DNA from: Streptomyces katrae
GTDB lineage: Bacteria; Actinomycetota; Actinomycetes; Streptomycetales; Streptomycetaceae
Assembly: GCF_000717655.1 (NCBI RefSeq)
Contig: NZ_JNZY01000054.1
Location: 1-59,300, forward strand
Direction: 5' to 3'
DNA length: 59,300 nucleotides
Below are positions 52,458 to 59,300 of the stretch, piece by piece; the first letter of the stretch is position 1; each line of letters opens with the position of its first letter. The notes beneath the pieces were generated by a model, which worked only from the letters and a program-made list of their open reading frames with translations, did no database searches and was not told the origin of the DNA. The position numbers and the translations under genes are program-made.

Positions 52458-53024
52458 GATCGCTCCTCTTCGGGTCGGGGTGCGGGTCCCCCCAGGCAAA
52501 CAGCGGCAGGGCCGACGCGCCACCGGAGCCTTCGGGCCGGCCCTTCTGCCGAATCCGCCGGAAGGCCGTGCCCCGACCCGAGAAGCGCGCTGGCCCCCGG
52601 AGCCGACGCGACCACTTGGGCGAACAGTGGGAGGGCGGCAGGACCGGCCGGTAGCGGAGCCGGATGTGGACGAGACCCGCGAGCAGGACAACCCGAGCGC
52701 CCACCGTTCCTTTCACCCGGACAGGTACGCACCCGCCAAGGGGCCCGAACCGACGGTTTCCAAGGAAGAGGCGGGCAACCCCCACGGCGACGCTTCCGCC
52801 TCGAAAGGGTGGCCCCCCAGGACCCGCCAGGCACGCGCAGCCGGGCCGACCGAATCCCTCGCGGGCGACCGGGACGCGGCCCCAGCCCGTCTGCTCGTGC
52901 GGTGGGAGCTACCTGCAATGGCACCGACCGGATCCGGGTCCTGGGCACCCCATGGACCGGACTCGCGCAGGGGGAGCCAGCGCGCCGACGCGTTGGTCGG
53001 CAAAGGGCCTCTTAGGCTGGCCGG
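52458..53024. other. Intergenic region before mycothione reductase
   Basis: 570 nt. A plus-strand frame from about 52630 to 52870 (EPDVDETREQDNPSAHRSFHPD) is proline-rich and unsupported by a ribosome site. No recognisable gene or hairpin. Confidence 0.35.
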
Positions 53025-54392
53025 ATGCGTCACCACGATCTTGTCGTCATCGGTGCGGGCTCCGGCAACGCCGTCGTCGACGACTCGTGCGCCGACCTGG
53101 ACGTGGCCATCGTCGAGGAGCGCTGGTTCGGCGGAACCTGCCTGAACGCCGGATGCATCCCGAGCAAGATGCTCGCCTACACCGCACATGTCGCCCGGAC
53201 CGTCCGGGAAGCCGGGGCGTACGACGTGGACGCCGAGTTGCGAGCGGTGCGGTGGCGCGGGGTGCGCGACCGGATCTTCGCGCGGCTGGACGCCGAACGG
53301 GACGAAGGCCGTACGGACCGTGAGCAGCAGGATTCGGTCACCGTGTACGAGGGCAGGGCACGGTTCACCGGCCCCAGGACGCTTCGGATCGACGGGGTGG
53401 ACGGGGCCTTCGACGTCAGCGCCGGGCAGATCGTCGTCGCGGCGGGCGGGCGGCCCGTGGTCCCCGGGCCCGTTGCGGAGGCCGGCCTGCCGTACGAGAC
53501 GTCCGACACCGTCATGCGCATCGACGCGCCGCCCCGGCGCTTGGTGGTCCTCGGCGGCGGTTACATCGCCGCGGAGCTGGCCGATGTGTTTGCCGAGACG
53601 GGGAGCTCCGTCACCATCGTGGAGAAGGAGGAGCAGCTGCTCGGCCCGCAGGACGAGACGGTCCGGGAGCGGTTCACCGAACTGGTCCGCTCCCGTTACG
53701 ACCTCAGGCTCGGCCGGGAGGTCACGGCGGTCGGTGGCCGGCCGGGCGCGCTGCGGCTGACCCTGGACGACGGATCGACGGTCGAGGCGGACGTGCTGCT
53801 CGTCGCGGTGGGCCGTGTCCCGAACAGCGACGGGCTGGACCTCGAGGCGGCCGGCATCGCCACCCACGACGACGGCCGTGTGATCGTCGACCGACATCAG
53901 CGCACCACGGCTGAAGGCGTCTTCGCGCTCGGGGACATCTGCTCGCCGGTGCCCCTCAAGCACGTGGCCAACCGCGAGGCGGAGGTCGTCGCCCACAACC
54001 TCCGCCACCCGGACGACCTGATCGCGGCCGACCACGAACTGGTGCCGGCGGCCGTCTTCACCAGGCCCCAGATCGCGTCGGTCGGCGCCACCGAGCAGGA
54101 CTGCCGCGACAGAGGGCTGGACTACCTGGTGGGCATGGCCAGTTACGGTGATTGCGCCTACGGCTGGGCGATGGAGGACACCGCCGGATTCTGCAAAGTG
54201 CTCGCAGACCCCGGCACCGGGCGCCTTCTCGGCGCCCACCTGATGGGCCCTGAGGCCCCCACCCTCATCCAGCCCCTCGTCCTGGCGGCGATCCTGGGCA
54301 TCGACGCCCTCACCCTCGCCAAGTCCCCGTACTGGATCCATCCCGCGCTCACCGAGGTCGTGGAGAACGCCCTCCTCGACCTCGGCCTGTGA
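53025..54392 (+). CDS. mtr: Mycothione reductase
   Basis: 455 residues, pyridine nucleotide-disulfide oxidoreductase. The FAD-binding GAGSGN motif is at residues 10-15, the redox-active Cys39/Cys44 in GGTCLNAGCIPSKM, the NAD(P) motif in VVLGGGYIAAELA, the second FAD motif in GVFALGDI, and the C-terminal His439/Glu444 pair in HPALTEVVE. Short insertions and AYTAHVARTVREAGAYDVDAEL match mycothione reductases better than lipoamide dehydrogenases. It reduces mycothiol disulfide with NADPH, sustaining the main low-molecular-weight thiol of actinobacteria. Confidence 0.87.
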   Translation: MRHHDLVVIGAGSGNAVVDDSCADLDVAIVEERWFGGTCLNAGCIPSKMLAYTAHVARTVREAGAYDVDAELRAVRWRGVRDRIFARLDAERDEGRTDREQQDSVTVYEGRARFTGPRTLRIDGVDGAFDVSAGQIVVAAGGRPVVPGPVAEAGLPYETSDTVMRIDAPPRRLVVLGGGYIAAELADVFAETGSSVTIVEKEEQLLGPQDETVRERFTELVRSRYDLRLGREVTAVGGRPGALRLTLDDGSTVEADVLLVAVGRVPNSDGLDLEAAGIATHDDGRVIVDRHQRTTAEGVFALGDICSPVPLKHVANREAEVVAHNLRHPDDLIAADHELVPAAVFTRPQIASVGATEQDCRDRGLDYLVGMASYGDCAYGWAMEDTAGFCKVLADPGTGRLLGAHLMGPEAPTLIQPLVLAAILGIDALTLAKSPYWIHPALTEVVENALLDLGL

Positions 54393-54409
54393 GCCCTCCC
54401 GCCGAGGGC
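54393..54409 (+). terminator. Small hairpin after mycothione reductase
   Basis: GCCCTC and GAGGGC form a 6-bp stem directly after the stop codon; weak but well placed between convergent genes. Confidence 0.35.
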
Positions 54410-54464
54410 GGCGAGCGGTCGACCGAGCCCGGCCCTGCCCGCCCGGCCCGGCGTGGATCGAGGG

Positions 54465-54920
54465 TCAGAGGCCGGGGGCCATGTCGTACGTGACCCACAT
54501 GGTCCGGGTGGCCACCTGGTCGTACCTCGACCGCGCGCGGTGGTTGTCGTCCGCGGTGATCCAGCGGACCACGCTCCAGCCGTGCGCGGCCGCGAGCTCG
54601 CGCAGAGCGCCCAGCAGCCGGTCGCCGGCGCCGGAGCCGCGGTGTTCGGGCGCCACGAACAGGTCGTCGAGGAAGCAGCCGACCGTCGCGGAGAGCGGTC
54701 GGGAGAACGGGCGGTAGTGTGCCAGGCCGACGAGCCGGCCGGCGGCGTTCTCGGCGACCAGGCCGCTGACCTCGTGGCCGGGCTCGAGCAGCCAGGACCA
54801 CACGGTGGCGGCCGCTTCCTCGGTCTGCTCCACCTCGTAGAAATCGGCGTAGCCGCGGTAGAGGGCGCGCCACTGGGCGAAGTCCTCGGCCCGTACGGCG
54901 CGCACGATGATGTCGGACAT
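54465..54920 (-). CDS. GNAT family acetyltransferase
   Basis: 151 residues: IIVRAVRAEDFAQWRALYRGYADFY at the start, then the acetyl-CoA loop FLDDLFVAPEHRGSGAGDRLLGALRELAAAHGW, and WITADDNHRARSRYDQVA at the end. ATG at 54920 is the family start; longer upstream frames are unlikely. Substrate unknown, possibly a small amine or protein N-terminus. Confidence 0.86.
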   Translation of the reverse strand: MSDIIVRAVRAEDFAQWRALYRGYADFYEVEQTEEAAATVWSWLLEPGHEVSGLVAENAAGRLVGLAHYRPFSRPLSATVGCFLDDLFVAPEHRGSGAGDRLLGALRELAAAHGWSVVRWITADDNHRARSRYDQVATRTMWVTYDMAPGL

Positions 54921-55092
54921 GTGACGGGGCTCCCGTGATCGAAGGAATGGGGTGGGAGCAGCGTGGACGCTCCTCCTCCGCTCCAATGAATCGATCATGC
55001 TCGAACCGGGCGGGGGGCGGCAGGTGCCGGGGCGGAGCAAAGCGGACTGCCGGAGCGCCATGGTGGACGGGTGGCCCGGTGGCCCGGGGCTG

Positions 55093-55755
55093 CTAGAGCT
55101 GTGACCCGGAGGCACCGAGGGCGGGCTCGTGCTTGCGCAGGGCCGGCGGCCGGGCGCGGGTGCTCGGCGCGGTCCGCGCCCCGGCGATGACCACGTCCAG
55201 CAGGGCCAGCAGGGCGTCGCGGGCGTCCGTACGGGAGCGGGCGTCGAGCAGCAGGACGGGCGTGGCCGGGTCGCGCAGGTGCAGTGCGGCGGCGATCTCC
55301 TCGGCGGTGTACGGCTGCTCGCCGTGGAAGCAGTTCGCGCCGACGACGAACGGCAGTCCCCGGCTCTCGAAGAAGTCGATGGCGGGAAAGCCGCGGTCCA
55401 GGCGCCGCGTGTCGACGAGTACGAGTGCCCCGAGGGCCCCGTTCAGCAGGTCGTCCCACATGAACCAGAACCGCTCCTGGCCGGGTGTGCCGAACAGGTA
55501 GAGGACGACTCCGGCGTCCGCGAGGGTGATCCGGCCGAAGTCCATCGCGACGGTGGTCAGTGTCTTGGACTCGATGCCGTCGAGGTCGTCGACACCGACT
55601 CCCGCACTCGTGAGGCGCTCCTCCGTACGCAGCGGCTCGATCTCGGAGACCGCCTCGACCAGGGTCGTCTTGCCGACTCCGAATCCACCGGCAATGAGGA
55701 TCTTGACGGGGGACGCTTCCTGGACGGGAGCATCGGAGGTGTCATATCCGGGCAA
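55093..55755 (-). CDS. Conservon GTPase-like protein (CvnD)
   Basis: 220 residues. A small Ras-like P-loop protein with GGFGVGKTT at residues 24-32, switch II FGTPGQERF, and VVGANCFHG in place of NKxD. TTG at 55755 is taken as the start: AGGGA lies five bases upstream, no ATG or GTG is available after the preceding in-frame stop, and the frame overlaps the DUF742 end by 14 bases. It is the output GTPase of the four-gene conservon. The C-terminus is basic and longer than usual. Confidence 0.88.
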   Translation of the reverse strand: MPGYDTSDAPVQEASPVKILIAGGFGVGKTTLVEAVSEIEPLRTEERLTSAGVGVDDLDGIESKTLTTVAMDFGRITLADAGVVLYLFGTPGQERFWFMWDDLLNGALGALVLVDTRRLDRGFPAIDFFESRGLPFVVGANCFHGEQPYTAEEIAAALHLRDPATPVLLLDARSRTDARDALLALLDVVIAGARTAPSTRARPPALRKHEPALGASGSQL

Positions 55756-56116
55756 GGTTGTCCCTGATTTTCATGAGCAGGTGGACATTGGTGGTCTCGG
55801 CCCCCTCCAGAGGCGGCCGATGGCTGATGAGCCCGCGGTCCGCGAGTTCGCCGAGGAGAAGCGTCATGGGGGTGAGGCGCATGTGCATCCGCGCGGCGAT
55901 CTCGGCGACCGCCAGTCCGCCCGACGGCGCGCACATGGCCAGGATGGCGCGCCATTCGGTGGGCAGGCCGCTGAGGGCGTCGTCCTCGGTGACCGCCGCC
56001 ACGATCGTGGTGTCCATCGTGAGGGCGGTCTGGGGAGCCGCGGCTGTACGTCCGTCGGTCAACGCGTACAGCCGGGTCCGGCGGAGGCTCCGGCGACGCT
56101 GCGGCTCGTCCGGCAT
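55742..56116 (-). CDS. Conservon DUF742 protein (CvnC)
   Basis: 124 residues: RRRSLRRTRLYALTDGRT at the start, then a winged-helix-like part EWRAILAMCAPSGGLAVAEIAARMHMRLTPMTLLLGELADRGLI. Its ATG overlaps the roadblock stop (TAATG). It bridges the sensor-like kinase and the GTPase in conservon complexes. Confidence 0.87.
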   Translation of the reverse strand: MPDEPQRRRSLRRTRLYALTDGRTAAAPQTALTMDTTIVAAVTEDDALSGLPTEWRAILAMCAPSGGLAVAEIAARMHMRLTPMTLLLGELADRGLISHRPPLEGAETTNVHLLMKIRDNLARI

Positions 56117-56538
56117 TACGACGTCGACGCCGGTGTCGATGTCGGCAGCGGCGTGCGCTCGGGGGTTCCCAGCCACTCGCCGAGCGCCTGGGCCGTTCGT
56201 ACTGCCTCGCCTCCCAGCTCCCCGAGCCGTGCCTTGCGGGACGTCACCACGATGAGGGTGCTGCCCTCACCGCACCCGACGATGCAGAGGTACCGGTCGT
56301 TCATCTCCACCAGCTGGCGGATGACCCCGCCGCCGCCCACCTCCCTCGATATCGCCTTCATGGTGGCGGCGATACCGGAGGACGCGGCCGCGATGCGCTC
56401 CGCCTGGTCCCGCTCGAGCAGGTAGGCGCTGAGCTTGATCCCGTCGTTGGACAGGAGTACGGCTCCCTGGATGCCGGCGATCCTGCTCAGGTTGTTGTCC
56501 AGGACGCTGTAGATCATGTCGTTGGCTGTCGTCGTCAT
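56116..56538 (-). CDS. Conservon roadblock/LC7 protein (CvnB)
   Basis: 140 residues, roadblock fold: SRIAGIQGAVLLSNDGIKLSAYLLERDQAERIAAASSGIAATMKAI, then ATLIVVTSRKA-like STLIVVTSRKARLGELGGE. Its ATG overlaps the stop of the sensor gene (ATGA). Roadblock proteins act as regulatory partners of small GTPases. Confidence 0.9.
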   Translation of the reverse strand: MTTTANDMIYSVLDNNLSRIAGIQGAVLLSNDGIKLSAYLLERDQAERIAAASSGIAATMKAISREVGGGGVIRQLVEMNDRYLCIVGCGEGSTLIVVTSRKARLGELGGEAVRTAQALGEWLGTPERTPLPTSTPASTS

Positions 56539-58868
56539 GGCTGATCCTGTCTGAGCTCTGCTGCCACTTTCTGGGTTCCTTCTTCGTAGTCCGCCCAGGC
56601 GTCGGCCACCTCTTCGGGTGTCGACGCGTCCCGGCCTGCGTCCGGCTCCGGGGCGCGCGGCCCGCGGAGCTGCCGGGTGAGGTGGGTCTGCGGGACGCGC
56701 TCGGGCAGGGCAGGGCGCGCGCCGTCGGCGGATCCGGAGCGAGCGGGCAGCGCCGGCTCGGTTCGCAGCCGTACGGGCATGGGGGCGGGGTCCGGCCGGA
56801 CCTCGGGGGCGGGTGCCCGTACGGGGGTGAGTACGGTGGCCGGCTCCGGAGTCCGGTCGGATACCGTTTCGGGCTCCGCCGCAGGCACCGGATCGCGCTC
56901 GCCCTTCCCTTCGGGCGGCACGAGCAGGTCGCCCGGCAGGATCACCACGGCCGCCGTCCCCCCGTACACCGAGCGCCGCAGCGTGACCCGGGCCTGGAGC
57001 TGGTCGGCCAAGTGGCCCACCACGAAGAGGCCCAGCCGGTGCGCGTTCTCCGCGAGGACGGAGTACGGCGGCGCCGTGTGCAGTCGCCGGTTCATCTCCT
57101 CGTACCCGGCAGCGGCCACGCGCGGTCCGCGGTCCTCGATCTCGATCGACAGCCCGTCCGCAGCCAGTTCGGCGCGCACGACCACCTTCGAGCGCGGGGG
57201 AGAGAACCGGGTCGCGTTGTCCAGCAGCTCGGCCAGCAGGTGGCTGATCTGACTGATCACGTGCGGCTGCACGCTCGCCTCGTCCAGCGCATGGCGTTCG
57301 ATCCGCCGGAAGTCCTCGACCTCCGCGGCGGCCTCTCGCAGCAGGTCGGCGAGGCGCATGGGGTCGGTGTGCGGGTCCGGGATCTCGCCACCGGCGAGGA
57401 TGAGGAGGTTCTCGATCTGGCGTCGCATTCCCACCGTCAACTGGTCGGACCGCATCAACTGGGCCAGGAGCGCCTCGTCGTGGCCGAAGGCGTCCTGGAT
57501 GTCCTCGGTCAGGCTCAGCTGGCGGCTGACGAGGTTTCCGGTGCGTGAGGCGATGCCCGAGGCGAACAGGCCGAACCCGTGCCGCTCGGCCGCGAGCTGC
57601 CGGTGCCCGTCGACGGACACGGCGACGACGCGGGCGAAGGCGTCGCTGATCCGCCCGACCTCGTCCTGGTGCCCGGCCACGGCCGGCAACGCCTCCGCGT
57701 CTACGGCCTGCCCGCGCTGGAGCCGGGCCACCACCTGGGGCAATGTCTCCTCTGCGATGGCGACCGTACGGGTGTGCAGGCGGTTCAGCCTGCGCAGCAC
57801 CGACCGCGTGGTGAGGACGACGACCCCTGTGACCAGCAGGAGGGTGCCGCCGCTGCCCCCGACCAGCCAGTACACATCGGTCTCCAGCTCGGAGGCCTTC
57901 GCATCGGCGTGCGCGAGCACGCTCCGCGACCGGTCCGCGTTGAGGGCGGCCAACTGCGGCGCGAACGCGTCGTGCGCGGCACGCCAGCTGCCGACGTCGG
58001 CCGGCAGCTTCACTCCGGACGCGGTGTCCTGGTGGTTGCTGACGACCGCATTCTCGATGCGGATCTTGGTGCGCCAGGCATCCGAGGCGGTGAGCTTGTC
58101 GTACGAAGCCTGCTCGGCGGGCGACAGGTACGGCACGATCCAGGTGTCGTACAGGTACCGGTGGGTGCCGAGGGCATCGAGCCACTCGGAGAAACCGGTG
58201 GCTGCCAGTTCCTTGGACGGCCCGGCCAGCGCGAGGAGAGTGTCCTCGCGCGCGACCATCTCTCCCGCGGAGAACAGGGCCACGGCGGGCCTGCTCTCCT
58301 GGGCGAGTTCCGCGTCCTCCGCGTGGCCGAATTCATGCTGGTATGCGCGGATGATGTCGTCGATGACGCCGGTGTAGTAGTCGACCACCTGTTCGGCGCT
58401 GCCGCTGTGGGCGTCCGCGCGCTTGCGGAACGCGGCCAGCTGCTCGAGCCGGGCGCCCACCTCGTCGAGGTGGCCGTCGCTGTGCCCGAAAGGCTGCGCA
58501 GCGCCGCTGCCGCTGCCGGAGACCTGCCTGACCTCCGCCGCCGCGCGGTCCGTTGCCGCCCGCTTCTCGCGGAGGTCGTCGTCGGCGACGGAGGTCCCCG
58601 CCCACCGTGCCGCCGTCATCGCACGCTCCGCCTGCAGCTGGGTCATGAGCCCGACCAGCGGTACGCCGATCCGCTCGCCGGCTTCCACATCCGCGCGCAG
58701 GTGCTCGGACTGGGCCAGCAACCGCTGGGCGGTCACGGTCACCTGGGCGGCCATCGCCACGGTCGGGACGACGGCCAGGCAGACCAGCATCGTACGGAGG
58801 CGCATGGTGCGGCGGCGCCGAACGGTCGGCGGCGGGCTTGGTGGACCTTCGGGTTCCATCGGAGACAT
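56535..58868 (-). CDS. Conservon sensor-like ATPase with NIT domain (CvnA)
   Basis: 777 residues. Membrane helix 1 covers about 22-45, an extracellular NIT-type sensor about 60-350 (LMTQLQAERAMTAARWAG), helix 2 at VYWLVGGSGGTLLLVTGVVVL, HAMP, then a GHKL ATPase with LLAELLDNATRFSPP, IEDRGPRV and LGLFVVGHLADQ. There is no classic phospho-His box. The last 150 residues are proline-rich and disordered. ATG at 58868 is chosen for GAGG five bases upstream; a longer frame to 58979 lacks support. It heads the conservon operon. Confidence 0.87.
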   Translation of the reverse strand: MSPMEPEGPPSPPPTVRRRRTMRLRTMLVCLAVVPTVAMAAQVTVTAQRLLAQSEHLRADVEAGERIGVPLVGLMTQLQAERAMTAARWAGTSVADDDLREKRAATDRAAAEVRQVSGSGSGAAQPFGHSDGHLDEVGARLEQLAAFRKRADAHSGSAEQVVDYYTGVIDDIIRAYQHEFGHAEDAELAQESRPAVALFSAGEMVAREDTLLALAGPSKELAATGFSEWLDALGTHRYLYDTWIVPYLSPAEQASYDKLTASDAWRTKIRIENAVVSNHQDTASGVKLPADVGSWRAAHDAFAPQLAALNADRSRSVLAHADAKASELETDVYWLVGGSGGTLLLVTGVVVLTTRSVLRRLNRLHTRTVAIAEETLPQVVARLQRGQAVDAEALPAVAGHQDEVGRISDAFARVVAVSVDGHRQLAAERHGFGLFASGIASRTGNLVSRQLSLTEDIQDAFGHDEALLAQLMRSDQLTVGMRRQIENLLILAGGEIPDPHTDPMRLADLLREAAAEVEDFRRIERHALDEASVQPHVISQISHLLAELLDNATRFSPPRSKVVVRAELAADGLSIEIEDRGPRVAAAGYEEMNRRLHTAPPYSVLAENAHRLGLFVVGHLADQLQARVTLRRSVYGGTAAVVILPGDLLVPPEGKGERDPVPAAEPETVSDRTPEPATVLTPVRAPAPEVRPDPAPMPVRLRTEPALPARSGSADGARPALPERVPQTHLTRQLRGPRAPEPDAGRDASTPEEVADAWADYEEGTQKVAAELRQDQP

Positions 58869-59208
58869 CGGTCCTCGGGAGCGGCAGAACGGGGATGGGC
58901 CACGGACGGTTGAGCACAGTCCTCGAGCGGGCAGGGGGGAACTGCCGACGCGGCCCCGTGGGGTGAGGGTGTCGATCATATCCAGCCAGTCCGAATAAAC
59001 GGAGAGCTTACTTACATGCTTGTGCGTGGTAAGGGTGCCGCTGCGTCACCGGCGCCGAGATGTCACCGGTCCGAAGCGGTGGTCGTGCCGCTGCCCGCAG
59101 CAGTCGGTATCGCCCCTGACGGCCGTGATCATGCTGGTCCCTGGTCCCTGATCCCTGCTCCCCGGGGGTGTTGCGGCCGGAGCGCCAACGGTGCGGCTCT
59201 TAGAACTG
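58869..59208. other. Intergenic region between conservon and IS remnant
   Basis: 340 nt. Divergent promoter region of the conservon with an AT-richer patch near 58990-59015 (ataaacggagagcttactta). The segment around 59190-59210 (GCGGCTCTTAGAACTGC) probably marks the end of the insertion element. No gene. Confidence 0.4.
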
Positions 59209-59300
59209 CTATCGGAATGACTTCAGGCGTCGCCAGCAGATGAGTGAGCAAGCGAGGCTGAGGAAGGCTTCGTGGATGTCGTCGCGGACTTCCCAGCGGA
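59209..59300 (-). mobile_element. IS5-family transposase, C-terminal end
   Basis: Minus-strand frame entering from the right edge encodes RWEVRDDIHEAFLSLACSLICWRRLKSFR and a stop. The RDDIHEAFLSLACSLICWRRL stretch is the typical C-terminus of IS5/IS112-type streptomycete transposases. Whether the element is complete cannot be seen. Confidence 0.75.

Noticed and set aside
56116..58185. Very long antisense-like open frame of about 689 codons within the conservon
   Set aside because: It is a GC-frame shadow of the sensor gene. Only its last 140 codons, the roadblock protein, have ribosome site, motifs and gene overlaps.

Overview
The window is a 59.3 kb piece of a high-GC actinobacterial chromosome, almost certainly Streptomyces or a close relative. 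The signs are extreme third-position GC, mycothiol chemistry (mycothione reductase), a conservon signalling operon, several families typical of streptomycetes (DUF6131, DUF6328, DUF6458, DUF6381, DUF4235), a SigB/SigF-type stress sigma factor with its partner-switching proteins, and short RRHxDL...C sulfur leader peptides. No tRNA, rRNA, CRISPR array or biosynthetic cluster was seen. The only mobile DNA is the 3' end of an IS5-type transposase at the right edge.

Region 1 (1-14 kb) is a sulfur-scavenging island. A cysteine-free Rrf2 regulator sits among three copies of a 22-bp operator (TTCC[C/T]A-N9-TAGG[G/C]A[A/T]). The operators lie upstream of a sulfonate-type binding protein, an SfnB/DszC-like flavin monooxygenase, and an orphan winged-helix regulator. 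Two of these transcripts also carry a short leader peptide that ends in cysteine codons. Next to them, an XRE-cupin regulator faces an ABC importer plus arylsulfotransferase operon across a 31-bp palindrome. Downstream come three intact luciferase-like flavin monooxygenases (LLM), with decayed permease, GNAT and LLM genes among them.

Region 2 (14-28 kb) is a mosaic of small stress or membrane proteins, an alpha/beta hydrolase, a PucR regulator divergent from a secreted lipase, a VWA protein, PRC-barrel, hemerythrin and VOC proteins. Many gene remnants lie between them.

Region 3 (28-42 kb) is a signalling block. It holds a GAF-PP2C phosphatase, then an operon running sigma factor, STAS, MEDS-ATPase and RsbW-like ATPase, then a divergent STAS protein. 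After that come a 1339-residue soluble hybrid histidine kinase with five exact 276-bp HAMP repeats and a translationally coupled ANTAR-GAF-PAS-PP2C phosphatase.

Region 4 (42-59 kb) holds a YbdK-type glutamate-cysteine ligase, CsbD, LCP cell-wall ligase, large catalase, NAD(P)H-dependent flavoprotein, CorA, a holin/DUF3618/DUF4235 operon, mycothione reductase, GNAT and a four-gene conservon. A GNNT-N14/15-GGGTA promoter motif precedes five small stress-type genes in regions 2 and 4, and partial matches precede two more. This suggests they answer to the sigma factor encoded in region 3.

The window is unusually rich in pseudogenes, at about a dozen. Several keep both termini but have lost internal blocks. 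This looks like active decay of an accessory chromosome arm, although assembly error cannot be excluded from sequence alone.
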